Positions 7,301 through 13,669 of a stretch of 30,356 bases of DNA are shown here, piece by piece; position 1 is the stretch's first letter; every line of letters starts with the position of its first letter. Source of the stretch: a virus; IMG/VR virus record IMGVR_UViG_3300037882_001756, positions 1-30,356 of that record, one strand, 5' to 3'. The position numbers were made by a program, and so were the translations under genes. The notes beneath the pieces were generated by a model, which saw only the letters and a list, made by a program, of their open reading frames with translations, was not told where the DNA came from and did not search any database.

Positions 7301-7329
7301 AGTATAGCATAATGTGTGTGTGGTGTCAA
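7301..7329 (-). promoter_or_regulatory. Sigma70-like promoter
   Basis: The minus strand has TTGACA (7324-7329), 17 nt, then TATACT (7301-7306), 24 nt before the ATG of the 133-residue gene. Confidence 0.85.
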
Positions 7330-7332
7330 TCG

Positions 7333-7590
7333 TTAGTCATACAATTGAACATATCTGATTTTAGTTAGGTAATACCATTCGTTTTCTTTGTGTTTTCTAC
7401 CACCTTTTTCTAAAATGTGTTGTATATATTCTTCGCTACATTTTGTTACTTTAATTAAATCTTCTTTGGTCGGGTAATTACCAAAAGCTGCAACAAAATA
7501 ATCTCCGTCTTGATCATATTGGTTGATCGCTCTAGTTAATACCCAAACATGATTGACCATGTTATTATCCTCGATCCAAACATATCCCAT
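7333..7590 (-). CDS. Hypothetical protein, 85 residues
   Basis: This small protein begins MGYVWIEDNN, followed by a beta segment HVWVLTRAINQYDQDGDYFV. A helical stretch with TKEDLIKVTKCSEEYIQHIL comes after it. The overall look is of the small conserved proteins common in T4-like genomes; no function is recognised. It starts 1 nt after the stop of the zinc-ribbon gene at 7592-7795, so the two are probably co-translated from the promoter at 7852-7880. Confidence 0.6.
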   Translation of the reverse strand: MGYVWIEDNNMVNHVWVLTRAINQYDQDGDYFVAAFGNYPTKEDLIKVTKCSEEYIQHILEKGGRKHKENEWYYLTKIRYVQLYD

Positions 7591-7591
7591 A

Positions 7592-7795
7592 CTATTCTCT
7601 CCTAATTTTTTCGATTTGGTCTAACAAACTACTAATTCTTTCTTCCTTGGATAATTTTATTTCTTTGGGGAAATTACATCTTTGTGCGTCAGTCCAATCA
7701 CACCGTCTCTCATCACAACTTGCACTGCCATATATTACATATGATACACTATATCTAGCACCACACTTGGGACAATCACAAATATTGCTACTCAT
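7592..7795 (-). CDS. Small zinc-ribbon protein, 67 residues
   Basis: CDCPKCGARYSVSY followed by SCDERRCDWTDAQRC gives a CxCPxC...C....C metal-binding pattern, with a helical charged C-terminus (ERISSLLDQIEKIRRE). It is probably a nucleic-acid or protein adaptor; the role is unknown. Its promoter at 7852-7880 lies between it and the end of the terminase middle gene. Confidence 0.65.
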   Translation of the reverse strand: MSSNICDCPKCGARYSVSYVIYGSASCDERRCDWTDAQRCNFPKEIKLSKEERISSLLDQIEKIRRE

Positions 7796-7851
7796 AATAT
7801 TTTATTTAAAAAACTGTTTTACTTTATAATATTATTGTTTGATACTTTTAT

Positions 7852-7880
7852 ATCATATCACAGGTTTGATACTGGGTCAA
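7852..7880 (-). promoter_or_regulatory. Sigma70-like promoter
   Basis: The minus strand has TTGACC (7875-7880), 17 nt, then TATGAT (7852-7857), in the gap directly after the terminase middle gene. Confidence 0.65.
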
Positions 7881-7887
7881 CACTAAT

Positions 7888-10290
7888 CTAAGGCATATCT
7901 TCAGCCACAACATCAACTACACCATTCTCTAATACATTTTGTTCTTCTAATAATCTATACAACCCCCCCAGCGTAACGGTTCTATCATTTCCTTCTAAGT
8001 CTTGTATTTTTACTACACTACAAGATGAAAGTGACTCAAATTCTTGTTCAAATTGTCTCGCGCTGGTATTAGCTATCGTGTCGCGTTTAAATTTAGCATC
8101 TCGTCCTGGGATCATATCCCACGTAATCTCTACAGGTACATATTGATTTTTACCTCTTTGTGCTTCAATGTATAGCTTGTAGTATAGGTTGAGTCCTTTC
8201 GGCGTGTTGTGCCCTACATTGCCGTTATAGAGGACAGAGTGGCAGAAGGGATCATCAGGGATATGTGGCAGCGATAGATCGTAAACATAATCTTGATTGC
8301 CATCCACAATTTTATAAATTTTAGTCCAAGTGATATCAGGACGCACATGAAGTGCAACGAAATCGGTAATCTGTGGTACATTATAATCCAACAACATATC
8401 ACATCGTTTAAGAGCATTCTCGCGAGACATATGGTGATATATATGAGGTTGTTCAACGATGCGAGATTGTCGAACAAATTTTGATAATTGTGCTTTAGTG
8501 AGATGTGGACGAATAAAATCAATAAGATAAGGGATACTATCTATATTTTTTCTAAACTTACGAATATTAATCTGATATTTACTCCACTCCACTTTATGTG
8601 GATGTTTGAAACCAACAGTTGCAAAGAAATCTGGTGTGTAACAATTGGATATTTTGATAGTACTCTTGGGCGAATATCGCATTTTTCTTTTAGTATGCCA
8701 ATAATAACGGTGCTGTTCCCAAATACCTGTTTTAAGAGCATTAATCACGCCAAGATTTAGCAACAACATATGTACTTGTTCCAACAGATCTTCATTATTA
8801 CTATTAATATAAATATCACCGCGAACAGATGGATCTTGCTGATAATTATATAAAGCCATACTATCGAATATACCTTGTAACAAAGATACTATATTAGGTT
8901 TAGACCATCGCATAGGTAGTTCAGTAAAACCACTACCATAATTAGCATACTTATCAGGATTCTTGTGTTTAAAAGATTTTAATATAGCAGCCAATTCAGA
9001 ATTGTCGATGATGTAGTGTTTCCCATCAAATTCATAATCCAACCCAATACCTTTGATAGCATCATCATAACGATCATCAATAAAGATATTAGTATTGGTA
9101 TCGCGCAAAGCTAATGTGATGAATCTATCATCAGTAATGTAGCCAGAACCAACAAATATACCAACAAAATAGGCTAATTCTGGAGTAACTTTATCAAATA
9201 AATTAGAATCGATGTTATCTTGATCACCAAATACTTGAGTATTATAGCGGAGTGCGATAAAATCACCAACTTCTAATTGTTGTGATGTGAACCAACCATA
9301 CACACCGTTTTTACAAGCATAAAATTTGTGTGTTAATGAGCAATTAGTTTGATTAATTTTGGTATATATTTTTCTAATATCAGCTTTACCATTGTTATGA
9401 ATGATATTACCTGTATTGTATCCATTCATACCAAGTGATTTGTACTCATCCACATAGTAAGATTTTTTATCTAGTTCATCTTTTATAAGAAATTCTAGTT
9501 TTGTATATCCTTTATTGGTGAGGATGAACGTATCTTTAGTAACACAAGAAGTAATAATTAATTTAGAATCTTTAGAAGAAGAAATTGTAGGATATACGGA
9601 TGTCATAAATTCTTCTTGGATACCGTTAGGGACAAAGGCAAATTCATCACAGAATACAATATTATATGTGTTACCACGTACTGATGTAGCACTAGTAGAA
9701 AATGCTGATATTTGGGAACCATTTTCTAATTCTATATGAGATTTGTTCCATTCGACTACGCCTTGTTGTAGCCATAATGGTAGATTTTCATATGCTAATT
9801 GCAACCTACCTAATAATTCCATCGCCAATTCTCGTTTGTTCGCCAGAATAGCTAAGTTTTGGTGGTTTTTGAATAATATCACCCATAGAGCATAACAAAT
9901 TGTAGTGGTACTGTTGTGAGATACTATATTATTTGTTATATATAAAGAATCATCTACATCGATAAGGTCATACATAATTTCAGTATTGTCGGTTTCATAC
10001 AATACCATGATCATATCGGTAGTGAGATTGTTATCATCATCTAATACTACAATAATATCACCGACCAATAGTTCATATACAAACTTTTCCACGTAGATCA
10101 ATTCATCATTTTCGTCTAATAGTGCTTGCAACAATATATGATTGTCCGCACAAGATAATTGATATTTAGTGGTGTATAATTCCCATACTATATATGGGAT
10201 AGTTTTGCCCACACCTTTAAAATCTTTATAGCCATCATTGGTAAGCACCTGATAATCATCAATTCGTTTTTCTTTTGTAAAAGTTGCCAT
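7888..10290 (-). CDS. 17: TerL (gp17) middle fragment: C-intein 1, extein, complete intein 2, extein, N-intein 3
   Basis: This 800-residue polyprotein codes for the central part of the packaging ATPase. In order: residues 1-126 C-intein 1 ending LYITNNIVSHN; 127-248 extein, starting STTTICYALW (completing the P-loop) and holding Walker B in IVFCDEFAFVPN (211-222) and the motor coupling motif LIITS; 249-695 a cis intein with a LAGLIDADG domain; 696-752 extein, starting TPKGLNLYY and ending ARQFEQEFE; 753-800 N-intein 3. Joined exteins read LIITS-TPKGLN (T4 IIITTTPNGLN). A late-type box (10306-10321) lies 16 nt upstream. No start other than ATG 10288-10290 is needed. Confidence 0.93.
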   Translation of the reverse strand: MATFTKEKRIDDYQVLTNDGYKDFKGVGKTIPYIVWELYTTKYQLSCADNHILLQALLDENDELIYVEKFVYELLVGDIIVVLDDDNNLTTDMIMVLYETDNTEIMYDLIDVDDSLYITNNIVSHNSTTTICYALWVILFKNHQNLAILANKRELAMELLGRLQLAYENLPLWLQQGVVEWNKSHIELENGSQISAFSTSATSVRGNTYNIVFCDEFAFVPNGIQEEFMTSVYPTISSSKDSKLIITSCVTKDTFILTNKGYTKLEFLIKDELDKKSYYVDEYKSLGMNGYNTGNIIHNNGKADIRKIYTKINQTNCSLTHKFYACKNGVYGWFTSQQLEVGDFIALRYNTQVFGDQDNIDSNLFDKVTPELAYFVGIFVGSGYITDDRFITLALRDTNTNIFIDDRYDDAIKGIGLDYEFDGKHYIIDNSELAAILKSFKHKNPDKYANYGSGFTELPMRWSKPNIVSLLQGIFDSMALYNYQQDPSVRGDIYINSNNEDLLEQVHMLLLNLGVINALKTGIWEQHRYYWHTKRKMRYSPKSTIKISNCYTPDFFATVGFKHPHKVEWSKYQINIRKFRKNIDSIPYLIDFIRPHLTKAQLSKFVRQSRIVEQPHIYHHMSRENALKRCDMLLDYNVPQITDFVALHVRPDITWTKIYKIVDGNQDYVYDLSLPHIPDDPFCHSVLYNGNVGHNTPKGLNLYYKLYIEAQRGKNQYVPVEITWDMIPGRDAKFKRDTIANTSARQFEQEFESLSSCSVVKIQDLEGNDRTVTLGGLYRLLEEQNVLENGVVDVVAEDMP
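7891..8034 (-). other. N-intein 3 (48 residues) at the end of the TerL middle gene
   Basis: After the extein ...QFEQEFE the frame continues SLSSCSVVKIQDLEGNDR, then TVTLGGLYRLLEEQ, and stops. This aligns position by position with the AceL-TerL N-intein if Ser1 replaces Cys1. Ser1 is a legitimate intein nucleophile. Its partner is the C-intein of the plus-strand TerL C gene. The product QFEQEFE-CSFLGSSSTLI matches the conserved QEF.C.FLGS..TLI of terminases. Confidence 0.88.
8206..9546 (-). mobile_element. Complete intein 2 (447 residues) with LAGLIDADG homing endonuclease
   Basis: The intein starts at Cys1 (CVTKDTFILTNKGY), has block B in NCSLTHKFYA and ends VYDLSLPHIPDDPFCHSVLY followed by NGNVGHN, then Thr+1 (TPKGLN). 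The two LAGLIDADG helices are AYFVGIFVGSGYITDD and SLLQGIFDSMALYN. The domain would cut intein-less terminase alleles at this site. The insertion point is the ATPase coupling motif, a typical highly conserved intein site. Confidence 0.9.
9913..10290 (-). other. C-intein 1 (126 residues) at the start of the TerL middle gene
   Basis: It starts MATFTKEKRIDDYQVLTNDG. It continues with GYKDFKGVGKT, with block B-like CADNHILLQ and with MYDLIDVDDSLYITNNIVSHN, which is block F/G with the penultimate His and terminal Asn, before Ser+1. The ending closely resembles the recalled AceL-TerL C-intein ending (ESLYITNGVVSHN). Confidence 0.9.
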
Positions 10291-10305
10291 TTTAATAAAT
10301 ATTAT

Positions 10306-10321
10306 TATATCAATATTTATC
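10306..10321 (-). promoter_or_regulatory. Late-type promoter for the TerL middle gene
   Basis: The minus strand reads GATAAATATTGATATA, one base off TATAAATA with the TTnnTATA extension, 16 nt before the ATG. Confidence 0.55.
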
Positions 10322-10426
10322 TATCCAATCTATCATTATATTTGTAGTAGTGCGAGAATGCCCTGTGGCTAATGATTTATTAAATTTGATAGTTGTATAC
10401 GTTTTTGTAGTTATTAGCTGTTGTAG

Positions 10427-10481
10427 GGCATTTTAGAGGCATTTTAGAGGCATTTTAGAGGCATTTTAGAGGCATTTTAGA
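10427..10481. repeat. Five tandem 11-bp repeats (GGCATTTTAGA)
   Basis: GGCATTTTAGA occurs five times head to tail between the TerL middle gene promoter and the end of HNH copy 2. The flanks (GTTGTAGGGCATT before, AGAGATATTAGTATA after, GTTTTTGTAGTTAT further upstream) recur as a diverged short form at 18505-18567. The 195-nt gap holds no gene. Confidence 0.9.
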
Positions 10482-10485
10482 GATA

Positions 10486-11194
10486 TTAGTATATTGATTC
10501 TGGTTTATCCCACTTTGCTTGATTTGTTAGATGCTCTACTATCAACATATCTAGCTTTTCTTGATGTGCTGGTGTAAAGATTATGCTGTTGTCAGGCAAC
10601 CAATTTGGTGTGGATTCCAAATATCGTGCTGGAGATACCAATTTGGATTTAGTGACAAATTGATAATGCATATTTTGTAGATAATCTATTGAAAGTGAGC
10701 AAAAATTTATCTGTTGTCTTGTAATTGGTAGCTTAATAGCTGTTCTAAAACCATTACCATTATGTTTTATACCTAATGGCAAAGAATTAGTAGTTTTCAT
10801 TAATGCTATATTGAACCAATTAGTTACTAATTCTAGATTTGCTTTTTGGTTGTTTGAACAATCACCATCTATATGATTAATGACCCAATTCTTATTAGTT
10901 TTGAGATTGCATATTAGTTCGTATATGTATGTAGTTTTTCTATTTGTTCTTGTACAAAATCTACCAGTATTATCCACACAAAAATTATATTGTTTTAGTG
11001 ATGGTGCAGAAGAGAGATCAATAGTGGTGGTGTAGAGATCACCAGTGATGATGTTTAGTACGTGTAGTTTATTTCCTACAAATGATTGATTGATTGTATA
11101 CCTTTTTAGTATTACCACCACTACCAGTTTTAGTAATATTATGATTAGGAAGATTGAAAGAATATGTATTGGTGATGTCGTTGTAGTGGATCAT
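10486..11194 (-). pseudogene. HNH homing endonuclease, family copy 2, frameshifted near its N-terminus
   Basis: From ATG 11192-11194 the frame reads MIHYNDITNTYSFNLPNHN, matching copy 1, but goes out of frame at a triple AATC run (about 11084-11097). Copy 1 has the equivalent of two AATC units less one base change, so a 4-nt slippage duplication explains the break. The downstream frame (211 residues if started at 11119-11121) is otherwise intact, with NWVINHIDGDCSNNQ. It sits between the middle and C pieces of TerL, where fractured-gene loci typically carry an endonuclease gene. A shortened protein from the internal ATG is possible. Confidence 0.75.
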
Positions 11195-11236
11195 TATGCA
11201 ACAAATAAAATGTATATTCCATTATACCACAATAAT

Positions 11237-11251
11237 CTAAATATTGGTGTA
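11237..11251 (+). promoter_or_regulatory. Late-type promoter for the TerL C gene
   Basis: CTAAATATTGGTGTA matches the gp19 (CTAAATATTAATATA) and gp20 (CTAAATATTAGTATA) upstream boxes. It lies 16 nt before ATG 11267 and supports that start. Confidence 0.5.
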
Positions 11252-11266
11252 ATATCAATATTTTTA

Positions 11267-11611
11267 ATGTTAACACTACTACCAACTTTTTACAAGAATA
11301 CTGATTTAAGAATAGAGACGGATTTTGGATACGAACCTTTTTTTGGAATCCAGAAAATATACCGTAAAAAATATATTCATCTGACATTTGAGAATGGTAA
11401 AGAATTAATTTGCTCATTGAACCATCCCATCAACACTACGGAAGGGATTGTAATAGCCAAAGATCTTAATAAAAATACTGAAGTGGTTGGTAAGCAAGAA
11501 AATACTTTCTTAAAACGCCGCAAAACAATTAGGAAAAAAATTGAATTATACGATATCGTAAATGCTGGGATAAATCATAGATACTACAGCAACGATATTT
11601 TATCTAATAAC
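11267..11611 (+). other. C-intein 3 (115 residues) at the start of the TerL C gene
   Basis: It begins MLTLLPTFYKNTDLRIETDF. It continues YEPFFGIQKIYRKKYIHLTF, ELICSLNHPI (block B), KIELYDIVNAG and RYYSNDILSNN before Cys+1. The recalled AceL-TerL C-intein shows the same plan: FNGIQKVERNLYQHIIF, SINHPF, LYDPINV. The penultimate residue is Asn, not the usual His. Confidence 0.85.
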
Positions 11612-12499
11612 TGTAGTTTTCTTGGATCGTCTTCAACTTTAATCAAAACCGAAAAATTAACCAACATTCCATATATCGAACCTATTGAAACCAACGAATA
11701 TTTAAAAATTTATGAAAAGCCAGATCCAAAGAGACGATATATGGCAACAGTGGACACAGCAGAAGGCGTAGAGCGAGATTTTTCTACTGTAGTGGTAATA
11801 GATATTACAGAAATCCCATATAAGGTAGTAGCCACTTATAAAAATAATTTAATAGCACCAATTATCTTCCCTAATGTAATAGCAAAGCTAGGCAAAGAAT
11901 ATAATAATGCATTTGTATTGGTGGAACTGAATGCTATGGGATCTCAGGTTGCAGATATATTGTTCTACGACCTTGAGTATACGAATCTATTGATGTGTGC
12001 AGTAGTGGGTCGATCAGGTTTGGTACTCGGACAAGGCTTCTCAGGAAAATGTAAATTAGGACTACAAATAACCAAAAATACCAAAAGAGTAGGCTGTAGC
12101 AATTTAAAATCGCTAATAGAAGATGACCAATTAATAGTTAATGATTTTGGTATCGTCACTGAATTGGGCACTTATGTAGCAAAAAATGACACTTATGCAG
12201 CAGATGATGGGAATAATGATGATCTGATTGCTTGTTTAGTAGTGTTTAGTTGGTGTGTGTCACAACCATACTTCAAAGAATTGACTGATTTAGACACTAC
12301 AAAAAGTATTACGGAAGTACATCGACAAGAGATCCAAGAAGAAATGGAATTGTTTGGTGTGTTATTAATAAATGGGGTAGAAAACCAAGACGAAACATTT
12401 ACCTGCGAAGATGGCATATTATGGTCAACAAGCGATCAGGTAGAAGATGAATTATATGAATATGGTTATTCCGCTGGTGGATTATTAGAATTTTTCTAG
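11267..12499 (+). CDS. 17: TerL (gp17) C-terminal fragment with C-intein 3; nuclease domain
   Basis: This 410-residue gene gives the RNase H-like nuclease half of the packaging motor. After the 115-residue C-intein the extein starts CSFLGSSSTLIKTEKL. The DNA-cutting acids fall in TVDTAEGVERD (D163), VELNAMG (E220) and NNDDLIACL (D318/D319), equivalent to T4 gp17 D401, E458 and D542. RVGCSNLKSLIEDDQL matches T4 KAVGCSTLKDLIEKDKL. The frame is open 59 codons upstream, but those codons overlap the HNH gene antisense and precede the promoter, so ATG 11267 is used. It runs on the opposite strand to the other two terminase pieces and leads into the gp18-gp23 block. Confidence 0.93.
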   Translation: MLTLLPTFYKNTDLRIETDFGYEPFFGIQKIYRKKYIHLTFENGKELICSLNHPINTTEGIVIAKDLNKNTEVVGKQENTFLKRRKTIRKKIELYDIVNAGINHRYYSNDILSNNCSFLGSSSTLIKTEKLTNIPYIEPIETNEYLKIYEKPDPKRRYMATVDTAEGVERDFSTVVVIDITEIPYKVVATYKNNLIAPIIFPNVIAKLGKEYNNAFVLVELNAMGSQVADILFYDLEYTNLLMCAVVGRSGLVLGQGFSGKCKLGLQITKNTKRVGCSNLKSLIEDDQLIVNDFGIVTELGTYVAKNDTYAADDGNNDDLIACLVVFSWCVSQPYFKELTDLDTTKSITEVHRQEIQEEMELFGVLLINGVENQDETFTCEDGILWSTSDQVEDELYEYGYSAGGLLEFF

Positions 12500-12531
12500 A
12501 TCGTTAAATAGTGATATATCTAATTACACTA

Positions 12532-12828
12532 ATGAGCAAAAAGCACGTTTATATCATCGTAAATCCCAGCACAAATTACACAAAAATCGGGATAACGGAT
12601 AATATAAAAAGACGACTATCGCAGCTTTCTTGTGCGAGTGGAGTGGAATTAGTGTTATATCATCACACGGAACTGTATGAACGAGCAAAATTAATTGAAA
12701 AATCTTTACACTCAAAATTTGGTAGTCGCAGAAAAAAAGGTGAGTATTTTAATATACCACCAGAATTAGTTATGGAGAATTTAGAATTCATCATCACAAA
12801 TTTATCAAAAGTATACAACCCGCTTTAG
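12532..12828 (+). CDS. T5orf172/GIY-YIG-type small nuclease
   Basis: The 98-residue protein is HVYIIVNPSTNYTKIGITDN, then IKRRLSQLSCASG, then AKLIEKSLHSKFGSRRKKGEYFNI. That is the T5orf172 (GIY-YIG superfamily) core: Y-I paired strands, K-I-G-x-T, R at the helix, and E near the end. The start is MSKKH at 12532, rather than an ATG 7 codons earlier. It directly follows the TerL C gene on the same strand, consistent with a small mobile nuclease riding behind a terminase gene. It converges on, and overlaps the stop codon of, the glycosyltransferase gene. Confidence 0.75.
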   Translation: MSKKHVYIIVNPSTNYTKIGITDNIKRRLSQLSCASGVELVLYHHTELYERAKLIEKSLHSKFGSRRKKGEYFNIPPELVMENLEFIITNLSKVYNPL

Positions 12829-13616
12829 TCGAATTTAATTGGGTACAACACAGTATCATCTGATGTTCTTTTTATTTGGAACCCATGAGTATCGTTAATA
12901 TGTAGATAGTGACCATCAGCCAATCCTCTACGTCCTATGGCTGCTTCTACTGCCAATTTAGCATACTTTACTTGTCCAGCATGACTTTTTGTAGACAAAG
13001 TATCACCATGAGATCTATATTTGTATAGCGGTATATGTAGTTGATACACTTTAGTGACTTCTGATAATCTCAGTACCAAATCATAATCTTCTCCATGCAA
13101 AAACTCACGATTTAAACCACCTATTTGATCATAAACAGATTTGCGAATAAATCTAAAATGATGACACAAAAAATTTATTAATAATGCATCTTTATCATAT
13201 TTAATACGACATCTATAACCAATATCTTTTCCCACACCATCTTGATTTATATTAATATGTTGAGAATAGAATAAACCATAATCTGGATGTTGATCTGCTT
13301 TAGTGACCATTATTTGAAGCGCATTGGGCATCAATATATCATCAGAATCGACCCAACATATATATTCAGAATCAACGTGTTCAAATATATTACATAAAGC
13401 AGCAGTATGTCCTAAATTTGTTTCTCCAGCGATAATTGTAATTCTATCATCTTTGTCGGCATAAGCTTTAGCGATAGTTAATGAGTTATCAGTAGAATAA
13501 TCATCATAAATGATTAATTTAAAATCTTGATAGCTTTGACTCAATACACTCTCAATTGCAAGAGACACATATTTTTCTCTATTATATAAAGTCATCCCAA
13601 CCACTAATTTTACCAT
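12825..13616 (-). CDS. Family 2 (GT-A) glycosyltransferase
   Basis: This 263-residue protein has the GT-A fold: LVVGMTLYNREKYVSLAIES, VLSQSYQDFKLIIYDDYSTD, ETNLGHTAALCN, the metal-binding DSDD in CWVDSDDILMP and the acid motif GEDYDLVLRL. It transfers a sugar from a nucleotide-sugar; the acceptor (phage DNA base, capsid or host surface glycan) cannot be told. It is transcribed divergently from gp18, with a late-type box of its own (13656-13663), suggesting late expression and perhaps virion decoration. About 35 C-terminal residues lie beyond the catalytic core. Confidence 0.88.
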   Translation of the reverse strand: MVKLVVGMTLYNREKYVSLAIESVLSQSYQDFKLIIYDDYSTDNSLTIAKAYADKDDRITIIAGETNLGHTAALCNIFEHVDSEYICWVDSDDILMPNALQIMVTKADQHPDYGLFYSQHININQDGVGKDIGYRCRIKYDKDALLINFLCHHFRFIRKSVYDQIGGLNREFLHGEDYDLVLRLSEVTKVYQLHIPLYKYRSHGDTLSTKSHAGQVKYAKLAVEAAIGRRGLADGHYLHINDTHGFQIKRTSDDTVLYPIKFD

Positions 13617-13634
13617 AATACACAGAAATAATTA

Positions 13635-13642
13635 TATAAATA
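13635..13642 (+). promoter_or_regulatory. T4-type late promoter for gp18
   Basis: Exact TATAAATA, continuing TTAATATA, 27 nt before the gp18 ATG. Confidence 0.75.
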
Positions 13643-13655
13643 TTAATATAGATAT

Positions 13656-13663
13656 TATTTATA
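13656..13663 (-). promoter_or_regulatory. T4-type late promoter for the glycosyltransferase
   Basis: Exact TATAAATA on the minus strand, 39 nt before the glycosyltransferase ATG. It faces away from the gp18 late box 13 bp away, making a compact divergent late promoter pair. Confidence 0.6.
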
Positions 13664-13669
13664 TTAAAT

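Noticed and set aside
8214-8760. Several open frames on both strands within intein 2
   Set aside because: They are shadows of the 800-residue TerL middle frame, which carries coherent LAGLIDADG motifs through this stretch.
10427-10481. The 11-bp repeat array as a CRISPR
   Set aside because: Units are contiguous with no spacers and too short, and no cas genes are present.
11090-11266. 59-codon N-terminal extension of the TerL C gene
   Set aside because: The extension is antisense to the HNH coding region and precedes the late-type box at 11237-11251, and related C-inteins begin close to ATG 11267.
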